Shown here piece after piece: positions 1 to 8,183 of a stretch of 64,000 nucleotides of DNA. The notes beneath the pieces are model-generated. The model worked only from the letters and a program-made list of their open reading frames with translations. It searched no databases and was not told the DNA's origin. The position numbers and the translations under genes are program-made. The stretch lies in NCBI GenBank assembly GCA_943372215.1, contig CALRXU020000005.1, positions 62,001 through 126,000 of the forward strand, given 5' to 3'. The DNA comes from UBA6183 sp943372215 (GTDB lineage: Bacteria; Bacteroidota; Bacteroidia; UKL13-3). Each line of letters starts with the position of its first letter. Position 1 is the first letter of the stretch.

Positions 1-1
1 C

Positions 2-709
2 CAACAAGCTTTTGAAATTATTAAACATGACGAACATTTTGCCAATAGGAAATCTACGGTATTGTTTAACAATGCCTGGCATAAAGGTGTTATTGGTATT
101 GTCGCTTCTCGTCTTATTGAGAAATACTATCGTCCTACCATTATATTAACAGAAAGCAATGGCCTTGCAACAGGTAGTGCCCGCTCTGTGGATGGTTTTG
201 ATTTATATGGGGCCATTGAAGAATGCAGCGAATTGCTGGAACAATATGGTGGCCATACCCATGCGGCAGGGCTTACCCTAAAACTGGAAAACGTGAAACC
301 CTTTGCTGAAAAGTTTGAACACATTGTTTCCAATAACATTGAAGAACGCAGTCTTACCCCCGAAATAGAGTATGACGATGAAATTTTGCTCCGAGCTATT
401 TCACCTAAGTTTTTTAACGTGTTAAAACAATTCTCCCCATTTGGCCCAGGTAATATGAGCCCCATTTTTATGAGTAGAAATGTGTGGGAGGTTGGCGATG
501 TAATGATTGTAGGCAACAACCACCTTAAAATGAGCATTACCCAAGAAGAAGGCGGCCGCATTTTTAAAGCCATTGCATTTGGCTTAGGCGAACATTACGA
601 TAAGGTATCGCAAGGCATCTCTTTTGACATTTGTTATACCGTTGAAGAGAATTATTTTAATGGACATGTTAACCTGCAACTGAACATTAAGGACATTATG
701 TTTAGGTAG
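2..709 (+). CDS. recJ: Single-stranded-DNA-specific exonuclease RecJ, C-terminal part
   Basis: RecJ degrades single-stranded DNA 5' to 3' in recombination and mismatch or base-excision repair. Only the last ~235 residues are in the window; the frame is open to the left edge, so the gene starts upstream. The visible part holds the end of the catalytic core and the DHHA1 region, with the RecJ signatures WHKGVIGIVASRLIEKYY and GGHTHAAGL. The C-terminal OB-type region runs to the stop. The N-terminal DHH motifs lie outside the window. The identification rests on these two well-conserved motifs. Confidence 0.95.
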   Translation, partial: QQAFEIIKHDEHFANRKSTVLFNNAWHKGVIGIVASRLIEKYYRPTIILTESNGLATGSARSVDGFDLYGAIEECSELLEQYGGHTHAAGLTLKLENVKPFAEKFEHIVSNNIEERSLTPEIEYDDEILLRAISPKFFNVLKQFSPFGPGNMSPIFMSRNVWEVGDVMIVGNNHLKMSITQEEGGRIFKAIAFGLGEHYDKVSQGISFDICYTVEENYFNGHVNLQLNIKDIMFR

Positions 710-752
710 CTTGAGGTTTCCATAAGTAAATACTCTTTTGATTAGCTTGTCT

Positions 753-1460
753 ATGATGAAACACGCACTACTTCTAATCACCTTTCTCCTCTGTTTTTCT
801 GCCTTTACCCAAAACAACAATAATCATCGGGCTACCTGTGTATCAATTAACCAACTGATAACAAAAATTAGAGATGGTCAGATTGAATTACTCCAAGCGC
901 AGGCCGCGTTCAAAAACCTGATGATACAATTGGTTCAAAAAAGTTCTCTAAAACAACAACAAATGGTTTTCCCTGTTCAAGGTTACCAATGCCAAGCAAT
1001 AGGCGGCAAACAAGGCAATGGATTTAAACCAGTTGGCTATTCCTTTTTTGATGGCAATAAACACAAAGGGCATCCAGCACATGATATATTTATTATTGAC
1101 AAAAACCAAGATTGTATTGATGATAAGACGGGCAAACAAGTTGCCGTTGTATCTGTTTCAGATGGCATTGTGGTTGGTTTAGACACCACATGGAAAAGTA
1201 ACAGTTTGTTGCGTGGCGGTAAGTACATTTGGATTTATTCTCGTGCCTATCATTCGTTATTTTATTATGCACATCTTTCTAAAGCAATGGTTGGTATTGG
1301 AGATGTTATTAAGGCTGGTCAACCAATAGGGTATGTAGGAAGAACTGGACTAAATGCTTACAAAAAGCGCTCTCCAACACATTTACATTTTATGCAGCTA
1401 AAAATCAATAACCAATACATCCCCAAGCCCAGCAATCCTTTTTCTTTGTTGTGTAAATAA
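753..1460 (+). CDS. Secreted M23 (LytM-type) metallopeptidase
   Basis: A probable cell-wall endopeptidase. The protein starts with a signal peptide (MMKHALLLITFLLCF, then AFTQ), so it acts in the periplasm or envelope. The M23 zinc ligands are present as HPAHD near residue 110 and as THLHF near residue 213. Residues 25-80 form a linker that may be helical. The frame is open to a TTG at 738, but the ATG pair at 753/756 directly precedes the signal peptide and is the better start. It lies 43 bases after recJ and 29 bases before the DUF4846 gene on the same strand. The peptide bond cut is not predictable from the sequence. Confidence 0.8.
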   Translation: MMKHALLLITFLLCFSAFTQNNNNHRATCVSINQLITKIRDGQIELLQAQAAFKNLMIQLVQKSSLKQQQMVFPVQGYQCQAIGGKQGNGFKPVGYSFFDGNKHKGHPAHDIFIIDKNQDCIDDKTGKQVAVVSVSDGIVVGLDTTWKSNSLLRGGKYIWIYSRAYHSLFYYAHLSKAMVGIGDVIKAGQPIGYVGRTGLNAYKKRSPTHLHFMQLKINNQYIPKPSNPFSLLCK

Positions 1461-1489
1461 TAAATAAAGCCAAAAATGGTTATTACGCT

Positions 1490-2320
1490 ATGAACTTAAA
1501 AAACCTATTGCTCCTTGGTGTTATTTTCATTGCCCTTGCCTGCCTGTCAAACACCTTAATAAACAATCTGCTTTCCAATCCAAAAGGCAAAACAATAGCT
1601 CAGAGATTTTATGCCCCTAAAAACTATATCCGAGTAGCCGCTTCTGATAGCTCTTTTGCATCTTTCTTAAGAGCCTTAACACTTAAGCCTGACCAAAGCG
1701 CTGTTTTGTTATATGATGGCTCCGTTAAAGGGATGGCTGTGCATGAAGCAGTCCTTGCAATAGACGTGGGAAAACAAGACTTGCAACAATGTGCTGATGC
1801 CGTAATGCGGTTACGAGCTGAATACCTCTATAAAAAAAGGAAGTATGACGCCATTCACTTTAATTTTACCAGTGGTTTTAATGCCCAATATTTAAAATGG
1901 GCTCACGGATATCGGATTAAGGTATCTGGTAATAATTGCGTATGGAAAAAAACGACTGACACCTCATTCTCATATCAAACATTTAGAAAATACCTTGATA
2001 TGGTTTTTATGTATGCAGGAACCCTATCTTTATCAAAAGAGTTAAAACCAGTACCCATAAAAAGCATGCAGATTGGTGATGTGTTTATTTATGGTGGATC
2101 ACCCGGACACGCTGTAATTGTTGTAGATATGTGTAATGACCCCAAAACAGGGAAAAAGATGTTTATGCTTGCCCAAAGCTACATGCCTGCTCAAGAAATT
2201 CATGTGCTTAAAAATGAAAACAACCCTGCAATTTCACCTTGGTATGAACTAAATGAAAGCCCCGAAATAAAAACACCTGAATGGACTTTTACTCAACAAC
2301 AATTAAAACGTTTTCAATAA
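1490..2320 (+). CDS. DUF4846 family envelope protein
   Basis: The 276-residue protein has an N-terminal hydrophobic segment (LLLLGVIFIALAC) that works as a signal peptide, possibly with a weak lipobox at ALAC. The body matches what I know of the DUF4846 family, including the late motif GDVFIYGGSPGHAVIVVDM (residues ~196-215). The GSPGHAVIVVD part resembles the histidine region of papain-like or NlpC-like hydrolases, but no catalytic cysteine is obvious, so no activity is claimed. It follows the M23 gene on the same strand and converges with the NlpC/P60 gene with a 3-base gap. The context suggests a cell-wall role. Confidence 0.7.
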   Translation: MNLKNLLLLGVIFIALACLSNTLINNLLSNPKGKTIAQRFYAPKNYIRVAASDSSFASFLRALTLKPDQSAVLLYDGSVKGMAVHEAVLAIDVGKQDLQQCADAVMRLRAEYLYKKRKYDAIHFNFTSGFNAQYLKWAHGYRIKVSGNNCVWKKTTDTSFSYQTFRKYLDMVFMYAGTLSLSKELKPVPIKSMQIGDVFIYGGSPGHAVIVVDMCNDPKTGKKMFMLAQSYMPAQEIHVLKNENNPAISPWYELNESPEIKTPEWTFTQQQLKRFQ

Positions 2321-2323
2321 TAA

Positions 2324-2869
2324 CTAGGGTTTACCCCCATCATAATAATGTTTTTCGTAGTAGGCTTCCTCTAAGTTATTTATCATTACGCCTTTGGTGG
2401 TACTTACGTGCGCAAACCAGCCATCTTTAAGGTAAACACCAACATGCGACACTTTACTGGATTTGATTTTAAAAAAAACCAAGTCGCCTTCTTCTAAATT
2501 GCTTTTTCTTACATGTTTGCTCTGTTTGTCCATTTCAGCAGCAGTGCGTGGGAGTTTTGTATTGTACACCTGCTCATACAACAACGCCACAAAACAAGAG
2601 CAATCAATGGCAGATTTTTGACATGCGCCCAATTTATGCGGTGTTCCTAGCCAATCCGCTACAAAATGGTACAGTTTAATGTTGTCCTTTTTTGTAACTT
2701 CAAGGTTTAGTTTTTTGCTTAGTGCAGCAATCTCCTTGTTTTTAACAGGCTTTTCGGCTGCTGGTTTTTTGCTTCTACAGGAAACACCAAACAACACGGT
2801 TGCTGCAAACAACAGTAAAACAATCGTTTTTCTTGGATAAAAAAATAGCACCAACAATATTACTATCAT
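2324..2869 (-). CDS. NlpC/P60 family (C40) peptidoglycan hydrolase, probable lipoprotein
   Basis: NlpC/P60 enzymes cleave peptide stems of murein. The catalytic cysteine lies in the segment AIDCSCFVALLYEQ and the histidine in KVSHVGVYL, followed by the usual polar third position in GWFAHVS. The N-terminus is hydrophobic and ends in LFGVSCRSKK, a lipobox, so the mature protein is probably a lipoprotein. The start is uncertain: the ATG at 2869 gives an unusual MIVILLVLFFYPRK lead, and a GTG or TTG a few codons later would give a more typical signal peptide. The C40 domain covers about residues 60-175. It is convergent with the DUF4846 gene. Confidence 0.85.
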   Translation of the reverse strand: MIVILLVLFFYPRKTIVLLLFAATVLFGVSCRSKKPAAEKPVKNKEIAALSKKLNLEVTKKDNIKLYHFVADWLGTPHKLGACQKSAIDCSCFVALLYEQVYNTKLPRTAAEMDKQSKHVRKSNLEEGDLVFFKIKSSKVSHVGVYLKDGWFAHVSTTKGVMINNLEEAYYEKHYYDGGKP

Positions 2870-2922
2870 TGGTGCTTATTGCTATGCACAAATACACACT
2901 GTTTTGTGCTTAAGTGTATGCT

Positions 2923-3171
2923 TTAGTTGTTTGCGGTAAACTCTTCTTCTTCCAATTCTTCTAAATCTTCATCATCCAATTCAATCCACTCAGCATCATC
3001 ATCATGAAATACAACTTCCATGTCAAATGTATGGATATTCACATCATCGTCATCGTTAAACCAGATACACTCCAACTGGTTATTTGACAACACGTTAGAA
3101 ATGGTCATTAAAGGACCTCCAGAATTAACGCGAACAGTGTCGCCTTTGCTAAATTCAATTTTGTTTTCCAT
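2923..3171 (-). CDS. DUF2158 (YodC-like) small protein
   Basis: The 82-residue protein opens with FSKGDTVRVNSGGPLMTISNV and continues to LECIWFND, the hallmark of the DUF2158/YodC family of small SH3-like beta proteins. The C-terminal third is extremely acidic (runs of D and E), unlike the shorter classical members. There is no signal peptide, so it is cytoplasmic. Function is unknown. It lies 83 bases downstream of paaD on the same strand and could be read through from the paa operon, though nothing links it functionally to that pathway. Confidence 0.75.
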   Translation of the reverse strand: MENKIEFSKGDTVRVNSGGPLMTISNVLSNNQLECIWFNDDDDVNIHTFDMEVVFHDDDAEWIELDDEDLEELEEEEFTANN

Positions 3172-3254
3172 GATGGTATTGCTTTAGTGCAACACAAAAT
3201 TGACCTTAGTTTGCTACGCAGGAGTTAACTTATTACTAAGTTTTGGTGAAATAA

Positions 3255-3755
3255 TTATACCACAGGCTTAAATCCCTCAAACGCTTGTAAGCAATTGTTG
3301 CAATAGTGCATACTCCTGCAAAGGGTTGGCCCAAAAGGCGTTTTCATTTCGGTGTTGTTGCTTCCACAAAAAGGGCATGTGGTATGCTCAAGCAGTTCTT
3401 GTGTAACTTCACCTTCATGCTTAACAGGCGGGGCAAGCCCGTGTTTTTTTAAACACATTAACCCACGTTCGGTAAGCTTGTTGCTGTTCCATGGCTTGTC
3501 AAAAGTAGTAACTACCTCCACTTGTTCAATACCCATTTCTTTAAGCCTGTCAGCTACCATGCCTTCCATCATTTTTATGGCTGGGCATCCTGTAAAAGTT
3601 GGTGTCATTTCCACATACACACTGCTTTCTCCACGAATTTCTACCTTGGTAATGATTCCCATATCAACCATGCTTAGCGTTGGTATCTCGGGGTCTTTAA
3701 CCACTTCCAGTGCTTGCCAAATATCTTGTTCGGTATATGTTTTTGTTGTTACCAT
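3255..3755 (-). CDS. paaD: Phenylacetyl-CoA epoxidase subunit PaaD
   Basis: PaaD belongs to the MIP18/SufT-like family and is thought to help mature the iron centres of the PaaABCE epoxidase. The N-terminal domain has the typical KDPEIPTLSMVDMGII segment and a TFTGCPAIKMM segment. The C-terminus carries a zinc-ribbon-like set of cysteines (CPFCGS, then TLCRSMHYCNNC). At 166 residues it has the family's normal length. Its ATG overlaps the end of paaC by seven bases, so translation is probably coupled. It is the last paa gene in this operon; a PaaE reductase is not present in the window. Confidence 0.93.
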   Translation of the reverse strand: MVTTKTYTEQDIWQALEVVKDPEIPTLSMVDMGIITKVEIRGESSVYVEMTPTFTGCPAIKMMEGMVADRLKEMGIEQVEVVTTFDKPWNSNKLTERGLMCLKKHGLAPPVKHEGEVTQELLEHTTCPFCGSNNTEMKTPFGPTLCRSMHYCNNCLQAFEGFKPVV

Positions 3756-4504
3756 TCTGCGCTTGGGTCTACTCTAAACACTTCACTCATTTCCTCTACC
3801 AAAGGCTGCAAATGTTCTGTGTGAACTCTTTTGCGGCCACCATAAACAGGAGCCCATGTGCTTTCATCTGGTATGGATAAATTTGCTTTTGCCAAAACAG
3901 GGGTTATGGCTTCCATCCATCGGTTTTTTAATGCCGCTTCGCCTTCAAAAATCCCTTCTTCCTTTAATTGGCTTTCAAACTCTCCTTCTTCAAACAAACC
4001 CAAGGCATAATTCCAAGCGTAATTTAAGGCCGATTGTAACCTCAAATGGCTCTCTTCGTTGGCTACACCCAATTTTGTAATCCAAATATTGGCATGAAAA
4101 ACGTGGTATTTTAATTCTCCTTTTACCTTACGGGCCACTTTTGCCAATGGTTCATAACTGCTTTGTGCAAGCATTTCAAAGCGCAATTGGTCGGCCACAT
4201 CATATAAAAAATGGCGCATCAGGCTAAAATCATAATCGCCATTGGGAAGTTCTACTAACTGCGCATTGTGAAACTGATTGGCATTGCGCATAAAAGCTAC
4301 CGTATCGGGTTCTTGCTCCCCAAGCTCATGCAGCAATTGAAACAAGGCTTGCGATTGGCCTATTTTATCTTGTGCCATTGATGAGAAAGCAATGTCCTCT
4401 TCCAGTATAGGCCCAAGTCCTGTCCATTCGCTATTGCGGTGACCTATGATTAATAAATCATCAGCCATTTTGTATAATAATTCTTTTACTGCGTTTGTGT
4501 TCAT
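3749..4504 (-). CDS. paaC: Phenylacetyl-CoA epoxidase subunit PaaC
   Basis: PaaC is the structural ferritin-like partner of the catalytic PaaA subunit. The protein begins MNTNAVKELLYKMADDLL and continues with the conserved GHRNSEWTGLGP and DKIGQSQALFQLL stretches. The start at 4504 is preferred over the upstream ATG at 4534, because the 10 extra residues lie within the preceding gene and are not family-like. The 251-residue length is normal. The start is only 4 bases after the stop of the inserted membrane-protein gene, which suggests translational coupling across the insertion. Confidence 0.94.
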   Translation of the reverse strand: MNTNAVKELLYKMADDLLIIGHRNSEWTGLGPILEEDIAFSSMAQDKIGQSQALFQLLHELGEQEPDTVAFMRNANQFHNAQLVELPNGDYDFSLMRHFLYDVADQLRFEMLAQSSYEPLAKVARKVKGELKYHVFHANIWITKLGVANEESHLRLQSALNYAWNYALGLFEEGEFESQLKEEGIFEGEAALKNRWMEAITPVLAKANLSIPDESTWAPVYGGRKRVHTEHLQPLVEEMSEVFRVDPSAEW

Positions 4505-4508
4505 GTGA

Positions 4509-5936
4509 TTAAAGTTTTGCGGGTGAATAAACACCCAATGAAAGATTAAAATATTTTTTGTTTAAAAAGTCATCATCCAATTTAAGCCAAAATGGAGCCA
4601 ATAAAAAAACATGCTCATCTTTATTGGAGTCAAGCACGGCTGTTATTTCTGCGGTATCGTTAAAAATGTACAGTGTTTTTAAATTGCCTGGGTAATGAAT
4701 TGCGCTGTACAACAATTGCTCGCAGGAGTTTGCCCAAAAAGAATACGGATAAGTAAATTTATCATTGGTACTGTAAAATTTTGAGCCTGATTGCTGCTGG
4801 AGCAAAGCCGATTGATTGCTCACAATTGCTAACCGAGTTCTATATCTGGTTGCTGCTTTTAGTATAAATAAAGAGCCACCTGTTAAACAGCCAATCACGG
4901 CAAACAACATTGTGAGACGATATGGGGTTGGTTGGTTCTGCTCAAGCACCTTAAATACAAAGTGAACAAAAACCAACGAAGCCATAAAACCATAAACCAA
5001 AAAAATGCGCTCCATCATTAAATCAGAATCTCCTTTAAAAATAACCGCAACAAGCAGCAAATACCCAATTGCAGCTACAGTTATATAACCCGCTAACAAA
5101 TATTGTTTTGCCTTAAATACAAGCCAAGCTAATCCGGCAATCAACATTGCGGTTGGAATTGCATACACATCCACTATTCTAGCCAGAAAAAACCTTAGGG
5201 TATATGAGGATGGCAAATGAAGCAAGGTGTCAAAAAGGGTGTCCGTTTGTTTGTAGAAAGAACCTTCATAAGAATCAGCAGGGGTAAGCTTTGCCTTTAA
5301 AAAAGAAAGCAATAAAACCGTAACAATAGCTCCGTAACTTAACAGGTCTTTGTACTTTTTTCTTTCTATAATATCCCAACCTGTAATAATGATTAAGAAC
5401 AAGGCGGCAAATGGATGAAACGTAACAGCTACCATAAAAATAACGGCACCTAAAAAAAAGTACCCCCACTTTTTAATTGGACTAAATGGCTGATTGGGAA
5501 TGTAGGTTTTCCATGCATAAAACAAACAAACAAACACCAATCCGTGGCATATTTCCGTTTGCAAAAAGAAAATCTCCTTGGTTGCAACTAACAGCCCAAA
5601 AACAATCATCAAGGCTGCTCTTACATTTTTAAATGCATACAAACACAACAGAAAACAACCATAATAAAGCACATAAAAATTTGCTGAATAAGCCGCTACA
5701 ATAGATTGTACAGACAAGTTGAGTTTGATGGCAAGCAAGGGAAGCACTTGCGTAATAACTAAGGGGTATCTGTGATGAGAAAAAACAAAGTCTTCGGTAT
5801 TTAAAAGTAAAAATGTGCAAAAAGCATTATCAGTATGCAACATTCTTTCATTGCAAAAGTACAATGAAAAAAATAGGAGCACCAGCATAAAAGCATGCCC
5901 AATATAAGCGATACTTTTATGAACAGACTCAGGCAT
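4509..5936 (-). CDS. Multi-pass membrane protein inserted between paaB and paaC
   Basis: The 475-residue protein has roughly ten hydrophobic segments spread from residue 10 to residue 360 and a C-terminal soluble tail of ~110 residues. An early extracytoplasmic loop carries HTDNAF and NTEDFVFSHHRYP; an acidic residue in the first loop is a feature of GT-C glycosyltransferases and related proteins, but I see no decisive motif and do not assign an activity. The ATG overlaps the paaB stop by 8 bases, and paaC starts 4 bases after this gene ends, so it sits inside the operon as a coupled cistron. Such a gene is not part of the classical paaABCDE set. A transport or sensing role for aromatics is a guess from position only. 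Confidence 0.75.
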   Translation of the reverse strand: MPESVHKSIAYIGHAFMLVLLFFSLYFCNERMLHTDNAFCTFLLLNTEDFVFSHHRYPLVITQVLPLLAIKLNLSVQSIVAAYSANFYVLYYGCFLLCLYAFKNVRAALMIVFGLLVATKEIFFLQTEICHGLVFVCLFYAWKTYIPNQPFSPIKKWGYFFLGAVIFMVAVTFHPFAALFLIIITGWDIIERKKYKDLLSYGAIVTVLLLSFLKAKLTPADSYEGSFYKQTDTLFDTLLHLPSSYTLRFFLARIVDVYAIPTAMLIAGLAWLVFKAKQYLLAGYITVAAIGYLLLVAVIFKGDSDLMMERIFLVYGFMASLVFVHFVFKVLEQNQPTPYRLTMLFAVIGCLTGGSLFILKAATRYRTRLAIVSNQSALLQQQSGSKFYSTNDKFTYPYSFWANSCEQLLYSAIHYPGNLKTLYIFNDTAEITAVLDSNKDEHVFLLAPFWLKLDDDFLNKKYFNLSLGVYSPAKL

Positions 5937-6300
5937 TTTTTTCTTTTTTGTACTTATTAATTTTGTCCATTACCTTATAACCACCCGCTTCGCGGTATGT
6001 CTTTTCTGGCGTGGTTTCAAACATATCCTGGTCTTCATACTCTGTGCAAAACACATGGCTTGTTTTCACCACCCAAATATTGGCGGTAACTCCTCTTCTG
6101 CCATATTGGTCTTTAGCAAATAACAAGGCCATTTCCGGATTTGGTGCATGCACAATGCCTACATGCATGTGTTGGTCACCACGTTTTTTTTGATGAAACG
6201 CCTCATAGGTTTCCCAATTGTCCATTGGCACAAGTGGTTCTATGTTGTTGTTTTCATCTATGTTTTCCCTAGTAATACGAGGGTCGAGCGATTTAATCAT
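5929..6300 (-). CDS. paaB: Phenylacetyl-CoA epoxidase subunit PaaB
   Basis: PaaB is a small bridging subunit of the epoxidase complex. Recognisable features are WETYEAFHQKKRGDQHMHV, then VHAPNPEMALLFAKDQYGRR and NIWVVKTSHV. The start at 6300 (MIKSLDPRITREN) is chosen because the ten residues before it, from 6330, look like translated leader. The protein is 123 residues, slightly longer than E. coli PaaB owing to an N-terminal extension. The gene lies 43 bases after paaA, and its 3' end overlaps the next gene (TGA within ATGCCTGAG). Confidence 0.93.
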   Translation of the reverse strand: MIKSLDPRITRENIDENNNIEPLVPMDNWETYEAFHQKKRGDQHMHVGIVHAPNPEMALLFAKDQYGRRGVTANIWVVKTSHVFCTEYEDQDMFETTPEKTYREAGGYKVMDKINKYKKEKNA

Positions 6301-6343
6301 GTTTTGTTTGTTTGTAAAGTTGAACACCAATTAAACAAGTGCC

Positions 6344-7369
6344 TTATGCCAATGGCATGACGTAACTTTCGTTTTTATTCATTAATGCTTGACGGACCCA
6401 GCGGCCTCTTTCTTCGGCCATTCTGCGCACAGCTAAACGCTCTGCATTGCACGGTCCACCACCATTAATTACCCTTTTAAACTCATCCCAATCAGGCTCG
6501 GTGTAATCCCACTTTCCTCCCGATTTGTTATCGGGATCTTCATTTTTTTTCAGGTTGGTATCTGGAACGGTTAATCCCAAATCCCAAATTTTAGGAACAT
6601 ACATGTTTAAAAACTGTTGACGCATATCGTCATTGGTAGCCATTTTCACTTTCCACTTCATCAATATCTCAGTATGGTTTGATATTTTGTCGCTTGGGCC
6701 AAAGAAATGCATAATTGGCGGCCACCAGCGGTTTAATGCTTCTTGAACCATTTGACGTTGAATGGGTGTTCCTGTTGCCAACGTAACCACATTGTCGTGG
6801 CCATATTTTAAGTGGAAACTTTCTTCTGTACAAATCCTATCCAAGGCTCGGCAATAAGGGCCATAACTTCCCTTAGCATTAGCCACCTGATTGATAATGG
6901 CACCTGCATCAATTAACCAAGCTATAATGCAAGCATCAGCCCAAGTAAAAGCTGGGTAATTAAACACATTAGAATATTTTGATTTGCCAGTGATTAAGTC
7001 GTTGGTCATGTCTTCACGACTTTTCCCGAGTGTTTCAGCAGCACTGTACAACAATTGTGCGTGGCCTACCTCATCTTGAACCTTAGCCATTAAAGCCATT
7101 TTTCTTTTAAACCCCGGAGCACGGGTAATCCAAGTTCCTTCAGGCAATGCGCCAATTATTTCTGAATGGCCATGTTGCTCAATCATGCGAATGAGTTGTT
7201 TTCTGTACTCTTTCGGCATCCAATCTTTGGGTTCAATTTTTTCTCCTCTTGCAATACGTGCTTCAAACTCTGCAAGTTTAATTGGATCCTCTCCATCAAT
7301 AATTGATTTTGGTTTCCCTGCCATGTCTTTGGTCAGGTCGTTTGGATCAATGTAAGCGTTTCCGTACAT
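6344..7369 (-). CDS. paaA: Phenylacetyl-CoA epoxidase catalytic subunit PaaA
   Basis: PaaA holds the di-iron site that epoxidises the ring of phenylacetyl-CoA. The iron-ligand helices are visible: KVQDEVGHAQLLYSAAETLG near residue 95 and CTEESFHLKYGHDNV near residue 180. The conserved GSYGPYCRALDRI and MHFFGPSDKISNHT segments are also present. The protein is 341 residues, about 30 longer than the E. coli enzyme. It is the first structural gene of the operon, 148 bases downstream of the TetR gene. I see no exact TAnnTTTG element in that gap, so it may be transcribed from the TetR promoter or from a weaker site. Confidence 0.96.
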   Translation of the reverse strand: MYGNAYIDPNDLTKDMAGKPKSIIDGEDPIKLAEFEARIARGEKIEPKDWMPKEYRKQLIRMIEQHGHSEIIGALPEGTWITRAPGFKRKMALMAKVQDEVGHAQLLYSAAETLGKSREDMTNDLITGKSKYSNVFNYPAFTWADACIIAWLIDAGAIINQVANAKGSYGPYCRALDRICTEESFHLKYGHDNVVTLATGTPIQRQMVQEALNRWWPPIMHFFGPSDKISNHTEILMKWKVKMATNDDMRQQFLNMYVPKIWDLGLTVPDTNLKKNEDPDNKSGGKWDYTEPDWDEFKRVINGGGPCNAERLAVRRMAEERGRWVRQALMNKNESYVMPLA

Positions 7370-7483
7370 ATTCTTTTTTATTAGTGTTGTTAAGGATGAG
7401 GTGGTTGGTAACAGGATAGCCCAGCGTTTCCATTATCTCACCTGATTATTCTTTATTACTTTATTTTTCAAACAGAGAAGATA

Positions 7484-7493
7484 AGCGCTTGTT
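7484..7493. promoter_or_regulatory. Candidate second repressor half-site upstream of paaA
   Basis: AGCGCTTGTT here matches nine of ten positions of AACGCTTGTT in the palindrome in front of the TetR gene. It lies about 115 bases upstream of the paaA start, within the TetR-paaA gap. It is not a complete inverted repeat, so it is proposed only as a possible weaker site for the same regulator. Confidence 0.35.
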
Positions 7494-7517
7494 TTACTTA
7501 CCAACTCCGTTAACTAA

Positions 7518-8129
7518 TTAGGGTTTATAGTTTAAGTCTGTTACCAGTTTTTTTCTCAATCCACCCAATATAAAATCAGATAGTTTGGTTGCAATTTGCG
7601 CGGCATCCATGCTGCCATTTGGGTTGTACCATTCATTAATCCAATTCACGGTAGATAAAATAGTGAGTGCCGCAAATTTAGGGTCCACTTCGTCAAATAT
7701 ATCTTCATTCATACCACCTGTAATGATAACCCTTACCTCTTGCTCATACCTATCACGCATAGCTTTAAACTCGGATAGCTTAGGCTCTGTGAGGTTGCGC
7801 CATTCATGCAAAAAAACTTCTGACTGATTGGTATTTTGGGTTAATATGGCCACATGGTTTTTAATGGCCAATTGCAGTTTTTGTTCTGCATTAAAATAAA
7901 TGTCGTTTACCTCTGCAATGGCGGTAATTAATTTGTCTGCAATATCAAAACAAATGGTTTCCAGTATTTCCTCTTTGGATTTTACGTGATGATAGATACT
8001 GGCTGCTTCAATACCTAATGCTGCGGCTAAATCGCGCATGCTGGTTGAGGTATAACCGTTTTGCTTAAATAGCTTTGCAGCTACTTCCAACAGTTGTTCT
8101 TTTCTATTGATTTGTAGGGAATCAGACAT
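7518..8129 (-). CDS. TetR/AcrR family repressor, probable regulator of the paa operon
   Basis: The 203-residue protein starts with a TetR-type helix-turn-helix: RKEQLLEVAAKLFKQNGY, then TSTSMRDLAAALGIEAASIY and HHVKSKEEIL (residues 9-60). The rest is the all-helical ligand-binding domain. It is immediately upstream of paaA in the same direction, as PaaR-type repressors often are; such repressors are released by phenylacetyl-CoA. A perfect palindrome and a good promoter precede its start, so autoregulation is likely. The ligand is inferred from context; FadR-like TetR regulators of acyl-CoA metabolism have the same architecture. Confidence 0.85.
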   Translation of the reverse strand: MSDSLQINRKEQLLEVAAKLFKQNGYTSTSMRDLAAALGIEAASIYHHVKSKEEILETICFDIADKLITAIAEVNDIYFNAEQKLQLAIKNHVAILTQNTNQSEVFLHEWRNLTEPKLSEFKAMRDRYEQEVRVIITGGMNEDIFDEVDPKFAALTILSTVNWINEWYNPNGSMDAAQIATKLSDFILGGLRKKLVTDLNYKP

Positions 8130-8133
8130 AAAA

Positions 8134-8149
8134 CCTAACGCTTGTTAGG
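8134..8149. promoter_or_regulatory. Operator palindrome in front of the TetR gene
   Basis: CCTAACGCTTGTTAGG is a perfect 6-base inverted repeat around a 4-base centre. It begins 5 bases before the TetR ATG and directly abuts the -7 promoter element, so a bound protein would cover the transcription start. This is a typical position for a TetR autorepression site. Confidence 0.75.
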
Positions 8150-8179
8150 CAAAGTTATTCATAACTTTTAATTTTCCAA
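8150..8179 (-). promoter_or_regulatory. Promoter of the TetR gene (Bacteroidota type)
   Basis: Read on the minus strand there is TTG at 8179-8177 and TAACTTTG at 8157-8150, separated by 19 bases. This matches the -33 TTG and -7 TAnnTTTG elements of Bacteroidota sigma factor ABfr. The start codon is at 8129. Confidence 0.7.
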
Positions 8180-8183
8180 ATTT

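Noticed and set aside
4509..5936. Naming the inserted membrane protein a GT-C glycosyltransferase
   Set aside because: Only a general resemblance in the first loop; no decisive motif is visible.
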